This document shows positions 17,238 through 25,173 of a stretch of 47,130 nucleotides of DNA, one piece after another. The notes under the pieces are model-generated. The model saw only the letters and a list, made by a program, of their open reading frames with translations. It was not told the DNA's origin and ran no database searches. The DNA lies in assembly GCA_011171075.1 (NCBI GenBank), contig DUFD01000040.1, forward strand, positions 1 through 47,130. Direction: 5' to 3'. Origin of the DNA: Dehalococcoidia bacterium (lineage in GTDB: Bacteria > Chloroflexota > Dehalococcoidia > Dehalococcoidales > Fen-1064). Position 1 is the first letter of the stretch. Every line of letters starts with the position of its first letter. A program made the translations under genes and the position numbers.

Positions 17238-17806
17238 GGGTGCTCGGTATCGCCGGCAGCCCTCGCCGCAGCGGCAACACCGACCTGCTGCTTGAGGAAT
17301 TTATGAGAGGTGCCGCCGATAAGGGATTGGAGACAAAAACGATTGCGCTCAGGACTCTCAAGTTCGAGACCTGCCGTCACTGCGATGCCTGCCTCAAGAC
17401 TGGTCAGTGCGTGGTAAAGGACGACATGCAGGACGTCTACCGTGAGCTTGAGCAGTCCGACCTTATCGTGGTGGCCTCGCCGGTGCAGTTCGTCGGGCCG
17501 ACCGCCCACCTGAAGGCGATGATTGACCGCTGCCAGTGTCTCTGGGCCCGCAAATACGTTCTCAAAGTACTGCCTCTGGGTGACGAAAGGGAGAGAAAGG
17601 GGTTCTTCATATCCGTCGGTGGTACGAAGCTGAAGGACATGTTTGAGCCATCACTGGCGATAGTGAAGACCTGGTTCCACATCCTGAACATCGAGTACGC
17701 TGGCGAACTGCTTTTTAAGGGTATTGACGAGAAGGGTGCCATTAAGAAGCACCCCGACGCCCTCAAGCAGGCCTACGAGGCCGGGCAGAAGCTGGCGGAG
17801 GGGTAG
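17234..17806 (+). CDS. Iron-sulfur flavoprotein, NADPH-dependent FMN reductase family
   Basis: 190 residues. The flavodoxin-like fold binds FMN through GSPRRSGNT (8-16). Cys47, Cys50, Cys53 and Cys59 form a CX2CX2CX5C motif, the compact [4Fe-4S] motif of archaeal and clostridial Isf proteins. Such proteins move electrons from ferredoxin and can reduce O2 or H2O2, fitting an anaerobe. SPVQFVGPTAHLKAMIDR is the usual FMN-loop segment. GTG start overlaps the ybeY stop by 4 nt. Its last 44 nt overlap the convergent MFS gene. Confidence 0.88.
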   Translation: MRVLGIAGSPRRSGNTDLLLEEFMRGAADKGLETKTIALRTLKFETCRHCDACLKTGQCVVKDDMQDVYRELEQSDLIVVASPVQFVGPTAHLKAMIDRCQCLWARKYVLKVLPLGDERERKGFFISVGGTKLKDMFEPSLAIVKTWFHILNIEYAGELLFKGIDEKGAIKKHPDALKQAYEAGQKLAEG

Positions 17807-19085
17807 TGAGTGTCAGGACGACGCCCAAAAGGGTGATGGCCCCGAAACCCAGCCAGGCACCCTGATAACTACCCCAGTTATCGAATACCCACCCGGCCAG
17901 TGGAGCGCCGGCTATGTTACCCAGCATCATTATGCCTGACGTGAAGCCAAGAATCGTGCCAAAACTGCCCCTGCCAAAATACTCCCGCAGCACGGCTATT
18001 CTTGAAGTGACGCTGACTCCCCATCCCAGGCTGAAAGCAATGATAAACGGTACAACCAGCCACATCATTCCCGCGGTGACCTGGCTGAAAAGGAGCAGGC
18101 CTGCGGTCATCAGGACAAAGCTGGTAGCAAAGATTTGTCTCCTGCCAAGCCTATCGCTTAACCAGCCGCTGCTGAGACGACCACCGATGCTGGCCAGCGG
18201 TAGTGCAAAGGCTACCAAGCTGGACGTAGACCTGGCGATGCCGAGACTACTAAGATAGGGCATCATGTGGGTCACTACGGCGCCTACCACGAAGGCGTGG
18301 CACATAGAGGCGATGGCTACGTGCCAGAAAGGTCGGTTTCTCAGTGCCTGTTTGGCCGTGACATCGATTTCTGTGCCGCTTATCGGGGTATAGACGTCTC
18401 CGGGGTCGAGTGCAGTCATTGCCTCGCCATCAGGTTGATAGCCGTATTGTTCGGGCTTATGTCGCACCAGCAGTGATAGTGGTAAGACTATGGCCAGTCC
18501 CCCGAGACCGACGATGAGCATCGCTGTACGCCAATGGAAGGCGTCAATCAGGCTGGTTACTACGGGAATGAGAAGGCCGCCGAGACCGAATCCGCTGGTG
18601 ACAATACCCGTGGCCAGCCCCGCCTTGGCACGGAACCAGTTGTTTACCGCCGTCAGGAGTACGGTACCGGTACACGTGCTCATGCCAATGGACAACAAGG
18701 CAAAAGCCCCGTAGAAAGATGCCATGGAGGAGACGCGACTCAGTAGCAGAAAGCCCAGGCTAATCAGGACGCTACCCGTGAAAATCAGTTTTCGGGGCCC
18801 CAGGCGGTCTACAAGGAGTCCCATGACAGGTGCCAGCAGGCCCATTTCGAGGCCGCGTAGTGATGATGCGAGCGCAATCTGGGCGTAGCCCCAACCAAAC
18901 TCATCTGCTATTGGCTCAAAAACGGCCGTAAAGCCAAAGTGAACCACCCCGCCGGTGTATAGCGTGATGAGTACGCAGGCACCAACGAGATACCATCCGT
19001 AGAACACTTTCGAGTGTTTCTGATTGATATCGGGTATAGAGGTATGTCCTGATTCCGCTGAAGCCGGGCTTTGACTTTTAGGCAC
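17763..19085 (-). CDS. Major facilitator superfamily transporter, monocarboxylate/OFA-like
   Basis: 440 residues with about 12 membrane segments. The N-terminal FYGWYLVGACVLITLYTGG with a following FEPIADEFGW resembles the oxalate/formate antiporter and monocarboxylate group of MFS proteins. The inter-helix 2-3 loop VDRLGPRK and its second-half counterpart SDRLGRRQ are the MFS signatures. A central hydrophilic loop of about 30 residues divides the two halves. Start appears to be GTG at 19085 with a poor Shine-Dalgarno. A small organic acid is the likeliest substrate; this is inference. Confidence 0.85.
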   Translation of the reverse strand: MPKSQSPASAESGHTSIPDINQKHSKVFYGWYLVGACVLITLYTGGVVHFGFTAVFEPIADEFGWGYAQIALASSLRGLEMGLLAPVMGLLVDRLGPRKLIFTGSVLISLGFLLLSRVSSMASFYGAFALLSIGMSTCTGTVLLTAVNNWFRAKAGLATGIVTSGFGLGGLLIPVVTSLIDAFHWRTAMLIVGLGGLAIVLPLSLLVRHKPEQYGYQPDGEAMTALDPGDVYTPISGTEIDVTAKQALRNRPFWHVAIASMCHAFVVGAVVTHMMPYLSSLGIARSTSSLVAFALPLASIGGRLSSGWLSDRLGRRQIFATSFVLMTAGLLLFSQVTAGMMWLVVPFIIAFSLGWGVSVTSRIAVLREYFGRGSFGTILGFTSGIMMLGNIAGAPLAGWVFDNWGSYQGAWLGFGAITLLGVVLTLTTPPPASARPRRPA

Positions 19086-19153
19086 GATAGGCTATGGGTA
19101 TATAAAATCGGTGGTAATACCCAATCTTATCACTGGCATTTGCCATGTGCAAC

Positions 19154-19996
19154 TTACCTACCCAAAAACTCAAGCAGGAGCTTGTTGTAGTCATCGGGGC
19201 GTTCGAAGTGCGGACCGTGACCGCAGGGGTCGAGTATCTGGAGCTCGGCATTCGGGATTCCGTTTTTAGCCACCTGGGAATGCTCCGCGGGCAGAATACG
19301 GTCCTGTTGGCCCCAGATAATCAGGGTGGGGCAGGTGATTTTACCCAGGTTGTCCACAATGGAACTCACGAACTGAGGACGCTGGCCCAAAAAGTTCACG
19401 CCGACACGCAGGGTGGTGAGGAAGGACTTCTGTGCGCGGGGGAGTGAGGCAAGCCCGTAGTAAAGCTCTACCATTTCGTCTGTTATCACGGCAGGGTCAT
19501 ATGCTATCTGTTTCAGGAGCCAGGCCGTTCCCCATCGGCTGGGCCGGGACATAAGTTCGCCAATTAGGGGTATTGAGAAAACGCGAAAGAAAGTCGCTAT
19601 TCCTTTGCCCAGTGCCGCCCCGTCCTCCACCACCAGCTTCTCCACTTTATCAGGGAACTGGAGGGCGAATTGCAGGCTGATGGCGCCCCCCATCGAATTA
19701 CCGACCAAGCTGGCACGCTCAATGCGTTGCGTCTCCATGAAATCGCTGACAAACTGGGCACCGAAGGGCAACGAAGGCTGGATAAGTGGCTTATCGGAGC
19801 GGCCAAAGCCAACTAGGTCCAGGGCATATACGCGGTGGTGTTCTCCCAGGACATTGATATTAGACTCCCAGGTCTCTATGGCGTCGCCTATGCCGTGTAC
19901 CAGGATTACCGCTGTCCCCTCATCCCCGGATGTCCAGAAGCGGGTGTTGATATCCCCGACCTTGATGTACTGGTCCTCTGGTGTCTGCGCTGACAT
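19154..19996 (-). CDS. Alpha/beta fold hydrolase
   Basis: 280 residues. The oxyanion HG dipeptide is at 34-35 (VHGIGD), the nucleophile Ser101 in GNSMGG, an acidic residue in WGQQDRILP near 232 and His260 in PCGHGPHFERPDDY. A cap domain lies between 130 and 200. It resembles C-C bond hydrolases, esterases and haloperoxidase-type enzymes; the reaction cannot be chosen from sequence. ATG at 19996 follows AAGGAGG. It lies 68 nt before the MFS gene in the same direction. Confidence 0.88.
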   Translation of the reverse strand: MSAQTPEDQYIKVGDINTRFWTSGDEGTAVILVHGIGDAIETWESNINVLGEHHRVYALDLVGFGRSDKPLIQPSLPFGAQFVSDFMETQRIERASLVGNSMGGAISLQFALQFPDKVEKLVVEDGAALGKGIATFFRVFSIPLIGELMSRPSRWGTAWLLKQIAYDPAVITDEMVELYYGLASLPRAQKSFLTTLRVGVNFLGQRPQFVSSIVDNLGKITCPTLIIWGQQDRILPAEHSQVAKNGIPNAELQILDPCGHGPHFERPDDYNKLLLEFLGR

Positions 19997-20074
19997 TATC
20001 GCCTCCTTGACCAGGGCGTTCCCTGTCTATTATCGAGCAGTTACCTGTATGCACCAAAATCGCCGGTTACAGAA

Positions 20075-21067
20075 TTACTCTTTCTCTGTCGGGCCTACCT
20101 TCAGCGTCTCTTCCACGCGCCTGCAGACCTCTTTCGCCCCACGCTCGACGGCCTCTCCCAGATATCTCTTGAAGTCGATAAACTTGCCCACGCCCTCTAT
20201 CACCACGTCCGGCACCTTGGAGTCCTTGAGAACAAAGCTGTAAAGCTCCTCGCCCATCTTTTTACCAATCTCTTCGCCGGGCACGGCGCTGACCAGCTTC
20301 GATATCGCCGCAATCAGCTGCCGGTGCTCATCCCTCAGCTTCTTGAGGTCGCTGCTCAGGGTGTTCTTTTCCGCCTCCAGTCTCTCAATCTTCGTTTCCA
20401 GCCTGGAAATCTGCACCTGTAGTTTTTTCGACTCCTCGGCGTGCTCCTTTTTTTGTGCTGCCATCTCTGCCTCGGAGTTCTCCTTTTGCTGCTTCTTTTC
20501 CTCGGCAAGGGTCTGTATTTGCGCTCTCAGACCATCGATATCGGCCAGTCTCTCCGCAAGCTCTTTCTGGTCAATCTTGGCTGCCTCACGGTCTTCACCT
20601 ATTAAGGTGGTCAGCTTCTCCATGAAGGTATTGGAATCGGTTCTCAAGGCTTTATACTCTTCTCCCAGTATCCCGATTACCCTCCCCATGAGTTCGTCAT
20701 ATCTGGTGTTTGCCCGGTCGCGGTCTTCCTCCAGGGACATTATGTATGACCGCAGGTTGCCCACCTTGCCGCCATACTGTCGGTTTAACTGGTCATATAT
20801 GGCCAGGGAGACCCTCTTAGCGACCGCTTCCCCGTAGCCCCTGATGTCACTACCCCGGGTACCGAGTACCTTGTTAATAAGCTTGTTTTCTATCTGGATG
20901 TGTTTGTCGTAGTCTTTCAGTCCGGCGTCCACCACCGGGTCGAGCCCCGCACTATTGTAAAGTTGCTCGGCTAGCTGTGTGTCTTCCAGGCTCAGTTCCT
21001 CGATTTTGACGATGCTGGTGGTCTGTTCCTCGGTTTGTTCCTCGAAATCTGATGTCTTCTCTTCCAT
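20075..21067 (-). CDS. Coiled-coil protein, unknown function
   Basis: 330 residues from ATG at 21067, which has GGGGGGCGAG upstream; an in-frame codon at 21142 would overlap capA and lacks a ribosome site. Three parts: an acidic N-terminus rich in Glu/Thr, a globular region (about 40-110) with LGTRGSDIRGYGEAVAKR, and a long heptad coiled coil (about 110-265) rich in Glu/Lys/Gln. The C-terminal 60 residues, including VSAVPGEEIGKKMGEELY and KFIDFKRYLGEAVERGAK, look globular. No signal peptide or membrane segment. I do not recognise the family. It follows the CapA-like gene. Confidence 0.75.
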   Translation of the reverse strand: MEEKTSDFEEQTEEQTTSIVKIEELSLEDTQLAEQLYNSAGLDPVVDAGLKDYDKHIQIENKLINKVLGTRGSDIRGYGEAVAKRVSLAIYDQLNRQYGGKVGNLRSYIMSLEEDRDRANTRYDELMGRVIGILGEEYKALRTDSNTFMEKLTTLIGEDREAAKIDQKELAERLADIDGLRAQIQTLAEEKKQQKENSEAEMAAQKKEHAEESKKLQVQISRLETKIERLEAEKNTLSSDLKKLRDEHRQLIAAISKLVSAVPGEEIGKKMGEELYSFVLKDSKVPDVVIEGVGKFIDFKRYLGEAVERGAKEVCRRVEETLKVGPTEKE

Positions 21068-21138
21068 TTCTCGCCCCCCTGTTGTTGTGACGATTTCTTC
21101 CGGATGTGGACGTATCATACATTTTGTTGCCTGATAAA

Positions 21139-22179
21139 TCAAAAATCGCCATCGCTAACCTGCGGCTGGTGGGAGTCGTAGATGGTTATCTGTATTGTTT
21201 CAACCTTTTCTATTCGCTCGTTTTCAAAGAATATCCTGGCTATCAGCCCGATTCTCGTTTCCTCCGACCACATCTGGTCGAAAACGAAGTTCCCCAGACT
21301 GTAGAAGATATAGCCGTCGTTGTATTCCTCCACCGGCTGAATGACATGAGGGTGATGGCCAAGTACCAGTGAAGCCCCGTAGTCAATTGCCAGGTGTGCA
21401 TATGTTATCTGGCGCTCGGTCGGTGTTTCTTCATATTCAGTCCCCCAGTGAATTGAAACGACCACGATGTGTGCCTTCTCTCTGGCATACTGGATATCCT
21501 GTTTGAGGTTACTTCTGCTCAACACGGCGAAACCCGGTCTGTCTGCGGTAGCCGCATAGCCCTTGCGGATAGCCGATTTCACATCGTTGTAGGCCAGGAA
21601 GGCAAATTTTACCCCGTTTTGTTCAATTATAAACGGCTCTCTGGCTGTCACCTCGTTTTCCCCCGCGCCGGAGTACCCGATTCCGTTCTCAGTGAGATGA
21701 GAGAGGGTGAAGCTCATCCCGTCCGTTCCTTGGTCTCCGAAGTGGTTATTGGCCAGAGAGACGATATCGAAGCCGGCGTATTTCAGACCTTCAATAGCCT
21801 CGGGGTCGGCACCGAAAACCAGTCTGTCTCCATTCAGCCGCTCTTCTTCGTAGAATGGGCTTTCCAGGTTGCAGAAGGTAATGTCCGCTTCTTCCAGTAT
21901 CTCGACTGTTTCCAGGAAGGGTGCCCTGGGGTCGCCGGTCGCCCATATTATCGCACCTACGTCTCTCGATAACATCACATCTCCGACCGCCACGATTACA
22001 TTTTCCGCTGGTGAGGTAGCTTCGATGTCGTATAGCTCATTCTCGTATAAATCATTGCTTTCACTGGCGATTTGTTCTGTGCAGGCAGGGAGGAAAAGTA
22101 CGCTGAAGACCAAGGAAAGAGCCGTAACAGAGGCGAGGATGTGTCTTGACTTGATGGGCTTTATATTAAATACCTGCAT
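21139..22179 (-). CDS. CapA family lipoprotein, metallophosphoesterase-like
   Basis: 346 residues. The signal peptide ends in LFLPAC, so Cys33 is a probable lipidation site and the protein would be anchored outside the membrane. The PGA_cap motifs are in order: GDVMLSRDVG (66-75), NLESP, ANNHFGDQG, SIHWGTEYE, GHHPHVIQ and YSLGNFVFDQ. CapA proteins are linked to poly-gamma-glutamate capsule synthesis, but many homologues have no capB/capC partner, as here, and may be wall or glycan hydrolases. Confidence 0.88.
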   Translation of the reverse strand: MQVFNIKPIKSRHILASVTALSLVFSVLFLPACTEQIASESNDLYENELYDIEATSPAENVIVAVGDVMLSRDVGAIIWATGDPRAPFLETVEILEEADITFCNLESPFYEEERLNGDRLVFGADPEAIEGLKYAGFDIVSLANNHFGDQGTDGMSFTLSHLTENGIGYSGAGENEVTAREPFIIEQNGVKFAFLAYNDVKSAIRKGYAATADRPGFAVLSRSNLKQDIQYAREKAHIVVVSIHWGTEYEETPTERQITYAHLAIDYGASLVLGHHPHVIQPVEEYNDGYIFYSLGNFVFDQMWSEETRIGLIARIFFENERIEKVETIQITIYDSHQPQVSDGDF

Positions 22180-22185
22180 TCATCA

Positions 22186-22461
22186 TCATGGACGCAAAGA
22201 GAGTAATACCTCTTCCTGACTCATCCCATCAATCACAATCACCTTCGACCGGCTGGTGGCGCCCTTTGCGATTGACAGGCGGGACTTGCTCACACCGAGT
22301 ATGTCGCTGAGGAAGGCAAGCAAAGCCGCATTAGCTTTTCCTTTTACCGGCGGTGCCGCTATTTTCAGATGCAGGACGCCGTCATCGAAGCCGACCAATT
22401 CGGTGCGTTTCGCGTTTGGCTGGACCCGGACGCTGATTCTGGCTGGCTGTTCCCCGGTCAC
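22186..22461 (-). CDS. DUF167 (YggU) family protein
   Basis: 91 residues, full length. The family signature V-x-P-N-A-K near the N-terminus and APPVKGKANAALLAFLS are present, with SRSKVIVIDG later. The function is unknown. The GTG start at 22461 overlaps the tatD stop by 4 nt, and the end is 6 nt before the CapA-like start. Confidence 0.9.
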   Translation of the reverse strand: MTGEQPARISVRVQPNAKRTELVGFDDGVLHLKIAAPPVKGKANAALLAFLSDILGVSKSRLSIAKGATSRSKVIVIDGMSQEEVLLSLRP

Positions 22462-23267
22462 GATTCCTCCTCGAAGCCAAAGAGGCGGCGGGCATTCTTG
22501 GTGGTCTCCCGGGCGAGCGTTTCTAGAGGGACGCCCCTGATTTCGGCCAGCTCCTCGGCGGTGTACCGTACATAGGACGGCTCGTTGCGCTGACCGCGAT
22601 AAAGTTGCGGCGTCAGGAAGGGGCAGTCGGTCTCGACCATTAACCTGTCGGCCGGGATAAACCTCATAACGTCGTGGGCGTTACGGTTAACGGGGTAGGT
22701 GATGTAACCGCCCAGGGAGAGATAGAAGCCCATCTCAAGGTACCCTCGTGCGGTCTCAATATCACCCATAAAGCAATGGATGACGCCCGGGGAGTGCCGC
22801 TCTGGATACCGGGTAGTCCAGTCGTGAAGAATAGCCAGCATCTCCTCGTGGGCCTGCCGACAATGAATAGCCACCGGCAGGTCAAGCCGAACTGCCATTT
22901 CAAGCTGCCATTGCAGAACCTGAAGCTGGCTGTCACGCGGTGAGTAGTCCCGGTAGAAGTCCAGCCCGATTTCACCGATGGCGACCACTCTGGGATGTCC
23001 CGCCAGACGGGCGATGCTATCGATATCCGCCTCGGTGGTAGTGCTGGCTGCATGGGGGTGGATACCGATTGACGCCAGGATGCCAGGATACTGCTCCGCA
23101 AGCTCGATTGAACGCTGGCCTGATTCGACGCTGGTGCCAACGGTGATAATGCTGGTAACCCCGGCATCATGTGCGCGGGTAATCACCTCGTCGCGGTCGG
23201 TGCCAAACTCATCCGCGTCCAGGTGAGCGTGGGTGTCTACCAGTGTAATTAAAGGCGTCGTTACCAT
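22458..23267 (-). CDS. tatD: TatD family metal-dependent DNase
   Basis: 269 residues. A TIM-barrel amidohydrolase-type nuclease. Metal ligands are His13 and His15 in DTHAHLD, Glu in AIGEIGLDFYRDYS, His in VAIHCRQA, His in GVIHCFMGD and Asp in ETDCPFL. A role in DNA repair or 3'-5' degradation is known for the E. coli protein. Start ATG at 23267 lacks a clear Shine-Dalgarno. Confidence 0.94.
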   Translation of the reverse strand: MVTTPLITLVDTHAHLDADEFGTDRDEVITRAHDAGVTSIITVGTSVESGQRSIELAEQYPGILASIGIHPHAASTTTEADIDSIARLAGHPRVVAIGEIGLDFYRDYSPRDSQLQVLQWQLEMAVRLDLPVAIHCRQAHEEMLAILHDWTTRYPERHSPGVIHCFMGDIETARGYLEMGFYLSLGGYITYPVNRNAHDVMRFIPADRLMVETDCPFLTPQLYRGQRNEPSYVRYTAEELAEIRGVPLETLARETTKNARRLFGFEEES

Positions 23268-23290
23268 GTAGAATCCGTTAGCGGTGTTTC

Positions 23291-23333
23291 GGAGTATATG
23301 CTCAAATGCGCAACTGCGCAGTTACTCTCTTGC
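23291..23333 (-). repeat. 8-bp unit cluster 1 at the end of pyrD
   Basis: Reading the minus strand from 23333, the shared leader GCAAGAGAGTA is followed by 8-bp units ACTGCGCA (23322-23315), GTTGCGCA (23314-23307) and TTTGAGCA (23306-23299). The leader supplies the pyrD stop codon. The first 17 bases are identical to cluster 5 at 28070. AACTGCGCAGTT at 23312-23323 is a perfect palindrome. Confidence 0.7.
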
Positions 23334-24245
23334 TGTCCCGATAAGCTCGGCGAGGTCCCCTACTCCCTCATCTTGCATGAACTGCTCGATTCCTTCAAGA
23401 ACGTCGAGGGCTGCCCGCGGGCTGGTCAGATTGGCGGTGCCCACTTGGACGGCGCTGGCACCGACCATGATGAACTCAAGGGCATCGCTGGATGTACTGA
23501 TACCGCCACAGCCGATAACCGGTACTCTTACAGCCCCGGCTACCTGGTAGACCATGTGCAACGCTACCGGCTTGATGGCCGGTCCGGAGAGTCCGCCGTA
23601 GAGATTTCCCAGTATCGGACGTTGTGTTCTTACGTCTATTGCCATGCCCTTGAGCGTGTTTATCAGCGATATTGCATCGGCACCGGCCTCGGCCACAGCC
23701 ATGGCCACGGCTACGATATCGCCGGTATTTGGGGTGAGCTTGACGATAACGGGCTGAGAGGTTGCTTTCTTTACGGCGGTGGTTACGGCCGCCGCAGCTT
23801 CAGGTGTAGTGCCGAATTCAGCGCCGCCGGCACTTATATTTGGGCAACTGATGTTCACCTCAAGACCGCTGATTCCGGCCACGTTGTACAGTCGTTCGGC
23901 CAGCCGGGCGTAGTCGTCGATGGTCTCGCCGGCGATATTGACGATGACCGGCACGCGCCAGCCTGCCCATATTGGTGCCTTCTCGTCTATCAGGGCGTCG
24001 ACGCCGATATTCTGCAGACCTATGGAGTTAAGGACACCGCTAGCGGTCTCCGCTATTCGCGGCTGGGGGTTACCTTCCCAGGGCTCAAGGGTTGTTCCTT
24101 TGCAGACGATTGCCCCCAGCCTCTGGATATCGAACAGGTCCTGGTACTCGATGCCATACCCGAAGGTCCCCGAGGCGGTGATTACCGGGTTGGCCAGCAG
24201 CAGGCCTCTGGTATTCGCTGGGGCAAGCTGGACTGATAGGTTCAA
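23322..24245 (-). CDS. pyrD: Dihydroorotate dehydrogenase, class 1B catalytic subunit
   Basis: 307 residues. Makes orotate for pyrimidine synthesis. Class 1 features: NPVITASGTFGYG near the start, GLQNIG, NISCPN with the catalytic Cys, KLTPN, and the FMN phosphate site GCGGIS with VGTAN. The 1B type normally pairs with PyrK for NAD-linked electron transfer; pyrK is not adjacent here. TTG start at 24245 with AAGGAG seven nt upstream, and a consensus promoter just beyond. Confidence 0.94.
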   Translation of the reverse strand: MNLSVQLAPANTRGLLLANPVITASGTFGYGIEYQDLFDIQRLGAIVCKGTTLEPWEGNPQPRIAETASGVLNSIGLQNIGVDALIDEKAPIWAGWRVPVIVNIAGETIDDYARLAERLYNVAGISGLEVNISCPNISAGGAEFGTTPEAAAAVTTAVKKATSQPVIVKLTPNTGDIVAVAMAVAEAGADAISLINTLKGMAIDVRTQRPILGNLYGGLSGPAIKPVALHMVYQVAGAVRVPVIGCGGISTSSDALEFIMVGASAVQVGTANLTSPRAALDVLEGIEQFMQDEGVGDLAELIGTARE

Positions 24246-24280
24246 AGCGGCTCCTTATCGGGTTCTGTATGTCAGGGACT

Positions 24281-24309
24281 ATTGTAAGCGTACTGGCTGT
24301 TCAGGTCAA
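24281..24309 (-). promoter_or_regulatory. Predicted pyrD promoter
   Basis: On the minus strand TTGACC (24309-24304), a 17-bp spacer and TACAAT (24286-24281). It starts a transcript that can run through tatD, capA and beyond. Confidence 0.65.
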
Positions 24310-24337
24310 TGCCGCGAGAAAAAGTCGCAAGTGAGTA

Positions 24338-24366
24338 TTGACGTAATTGCGCAATTGCGTTATAAT
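24338..24366 (+). promoter_or_regulatory. parA promoter overlapped by 8-bp units
   Basis: TTGACG (24338-24343), a 17-bp spacer and TATAAT (24361-24366), nearly full sigma-70 consensus. The spacer contains ATTGCGCA (24346-24353) and ATTGCGTT (24354-24361), which also make the palindrome AATTGCGCAATT (24345-24356). Any protein binding these units would cover the promoter, so parA is probably autoregulated. Confidence 0.75.
24346..24361 (+). repeat. 8-bp unit cluster 2, in the parA promoter
   Basis: Two direct units, ATTGCGCA and ATTGCGTT, with the related TTGACGTA just before. The same unit type recurs in four other places within about 5 kb. Confidence 0.6.
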
Positions 24367-24396
24367 ACCCCAAATCCGACGTAAGGTGACCGGACT

Positions 24397-25173
24397 GTGC
24401 CCGTTATCTGTATCGCTAATCAAAAAGGTGGCGTTGGTAAAACGACCACGGCTGCGGCGCTGGCCCAGGGCCTGAGCGAGCATGGCAAGCATGTGCTGCT
24501 GGTCGACTGGGACCCACAGGGCAGCCTCACTATCAGCATGGGACACAGCCCGGAGCGTCTGGAACGTACTGCCTACGATGCCCTGTTAAGTGTCATCCGG
24601 GGTGACGGCAGCCCTAACGTGCGCGACGTTATCGTGCGTACCAGCAATCCGCTCATTGACCTGGTGCCGGCCAATATCGAGCTGTCTCAGGCTGAGCTCG
24701 ACCTCGTAGGCGCGTTCACCCGTGAGATGATGCTGAGGGACATGCTCCAGCCGGTGCGGTTCCACTACGATTTCATACTGGTCGACTGCCTGCCCAGCCT
24801 CGGATTGCTGACGATAAATGCCCTGGCCGCCGCCGACCGGGTGATTATTCCCTTGCAGGCTGACTTCCTGGCGATGAAAGGCGTCGGGTTGCTGTTCAAC
24901 ACAATCCAGCGGGTAAAAGCAAAGCTCAACCCGTCACTGGAGATTTCCGGCATACTGCTTACCATGACCAGCTCCCGTACCCTGCACAGTCGTGAGGTCA
25001 GCGAGGTAACCCGGAAGGCCTTCGGCAGCCAGGTAAAGATTTTTGAGGCCACTATCCCGACCAGCGTCCGTTTCAAGGAGGCCCCGGCTGCCGGGGAGTC
25101 AATCCTGACGTACGCTCCGAAGTCGGATGGTGCCACTGCTTATAGACTACTCGTAGAAGAGGTGATGAAATGA
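24397..25173 (+). CDS. parA: ParA family partition ATPase
   Basis: 258 residues. Deviant Walker A KGGVGKTT with Lys10 and Lys15, LLVDWDPQG (A'), and LVDCLPSLGLLTINAL (Walker B). The protein is short and lacks an N-terminal HTH, so it is the type Ib-like form that relies on a separate small DNA-binding partner. GTG start at 24397 with AAGGTGA. The stop overlaps the partner's ATG (ATGA). There is no parB or rep gene near, so it is not clearly the chromosomal Soj/ParA. Confidence 0.92.
   Translation: MPVICIANQKGGVGKTTTAAALAQGLSEHGKHVLLVDWDPQGSLTISMGHSPERLERTAYDALLSVIRGDGSPNVRDVIVRTSNPLIDLVPANIELSQAELDLVGAFTREMMLRDMLQPVRFHYDFILVDCLPSLGLLTINALAAADRVIIPLQADFLAMKGVGLLFNTIQRVKAKLNPSLEISGILLTMTSSRTLHSREVSEVTRKAFGSQVKIFEATIPTSVRFKEAPAAGESILTYAPKSDGATAYRLLVEEVMK

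Noticed and set aside
23298-24236. 312-residue open frame on the plus strand
   Set aside because: It is the mirror of pyrD, has no recognisable motif and is Gly/Tyr/Asp-rich as expected from antisense reading.
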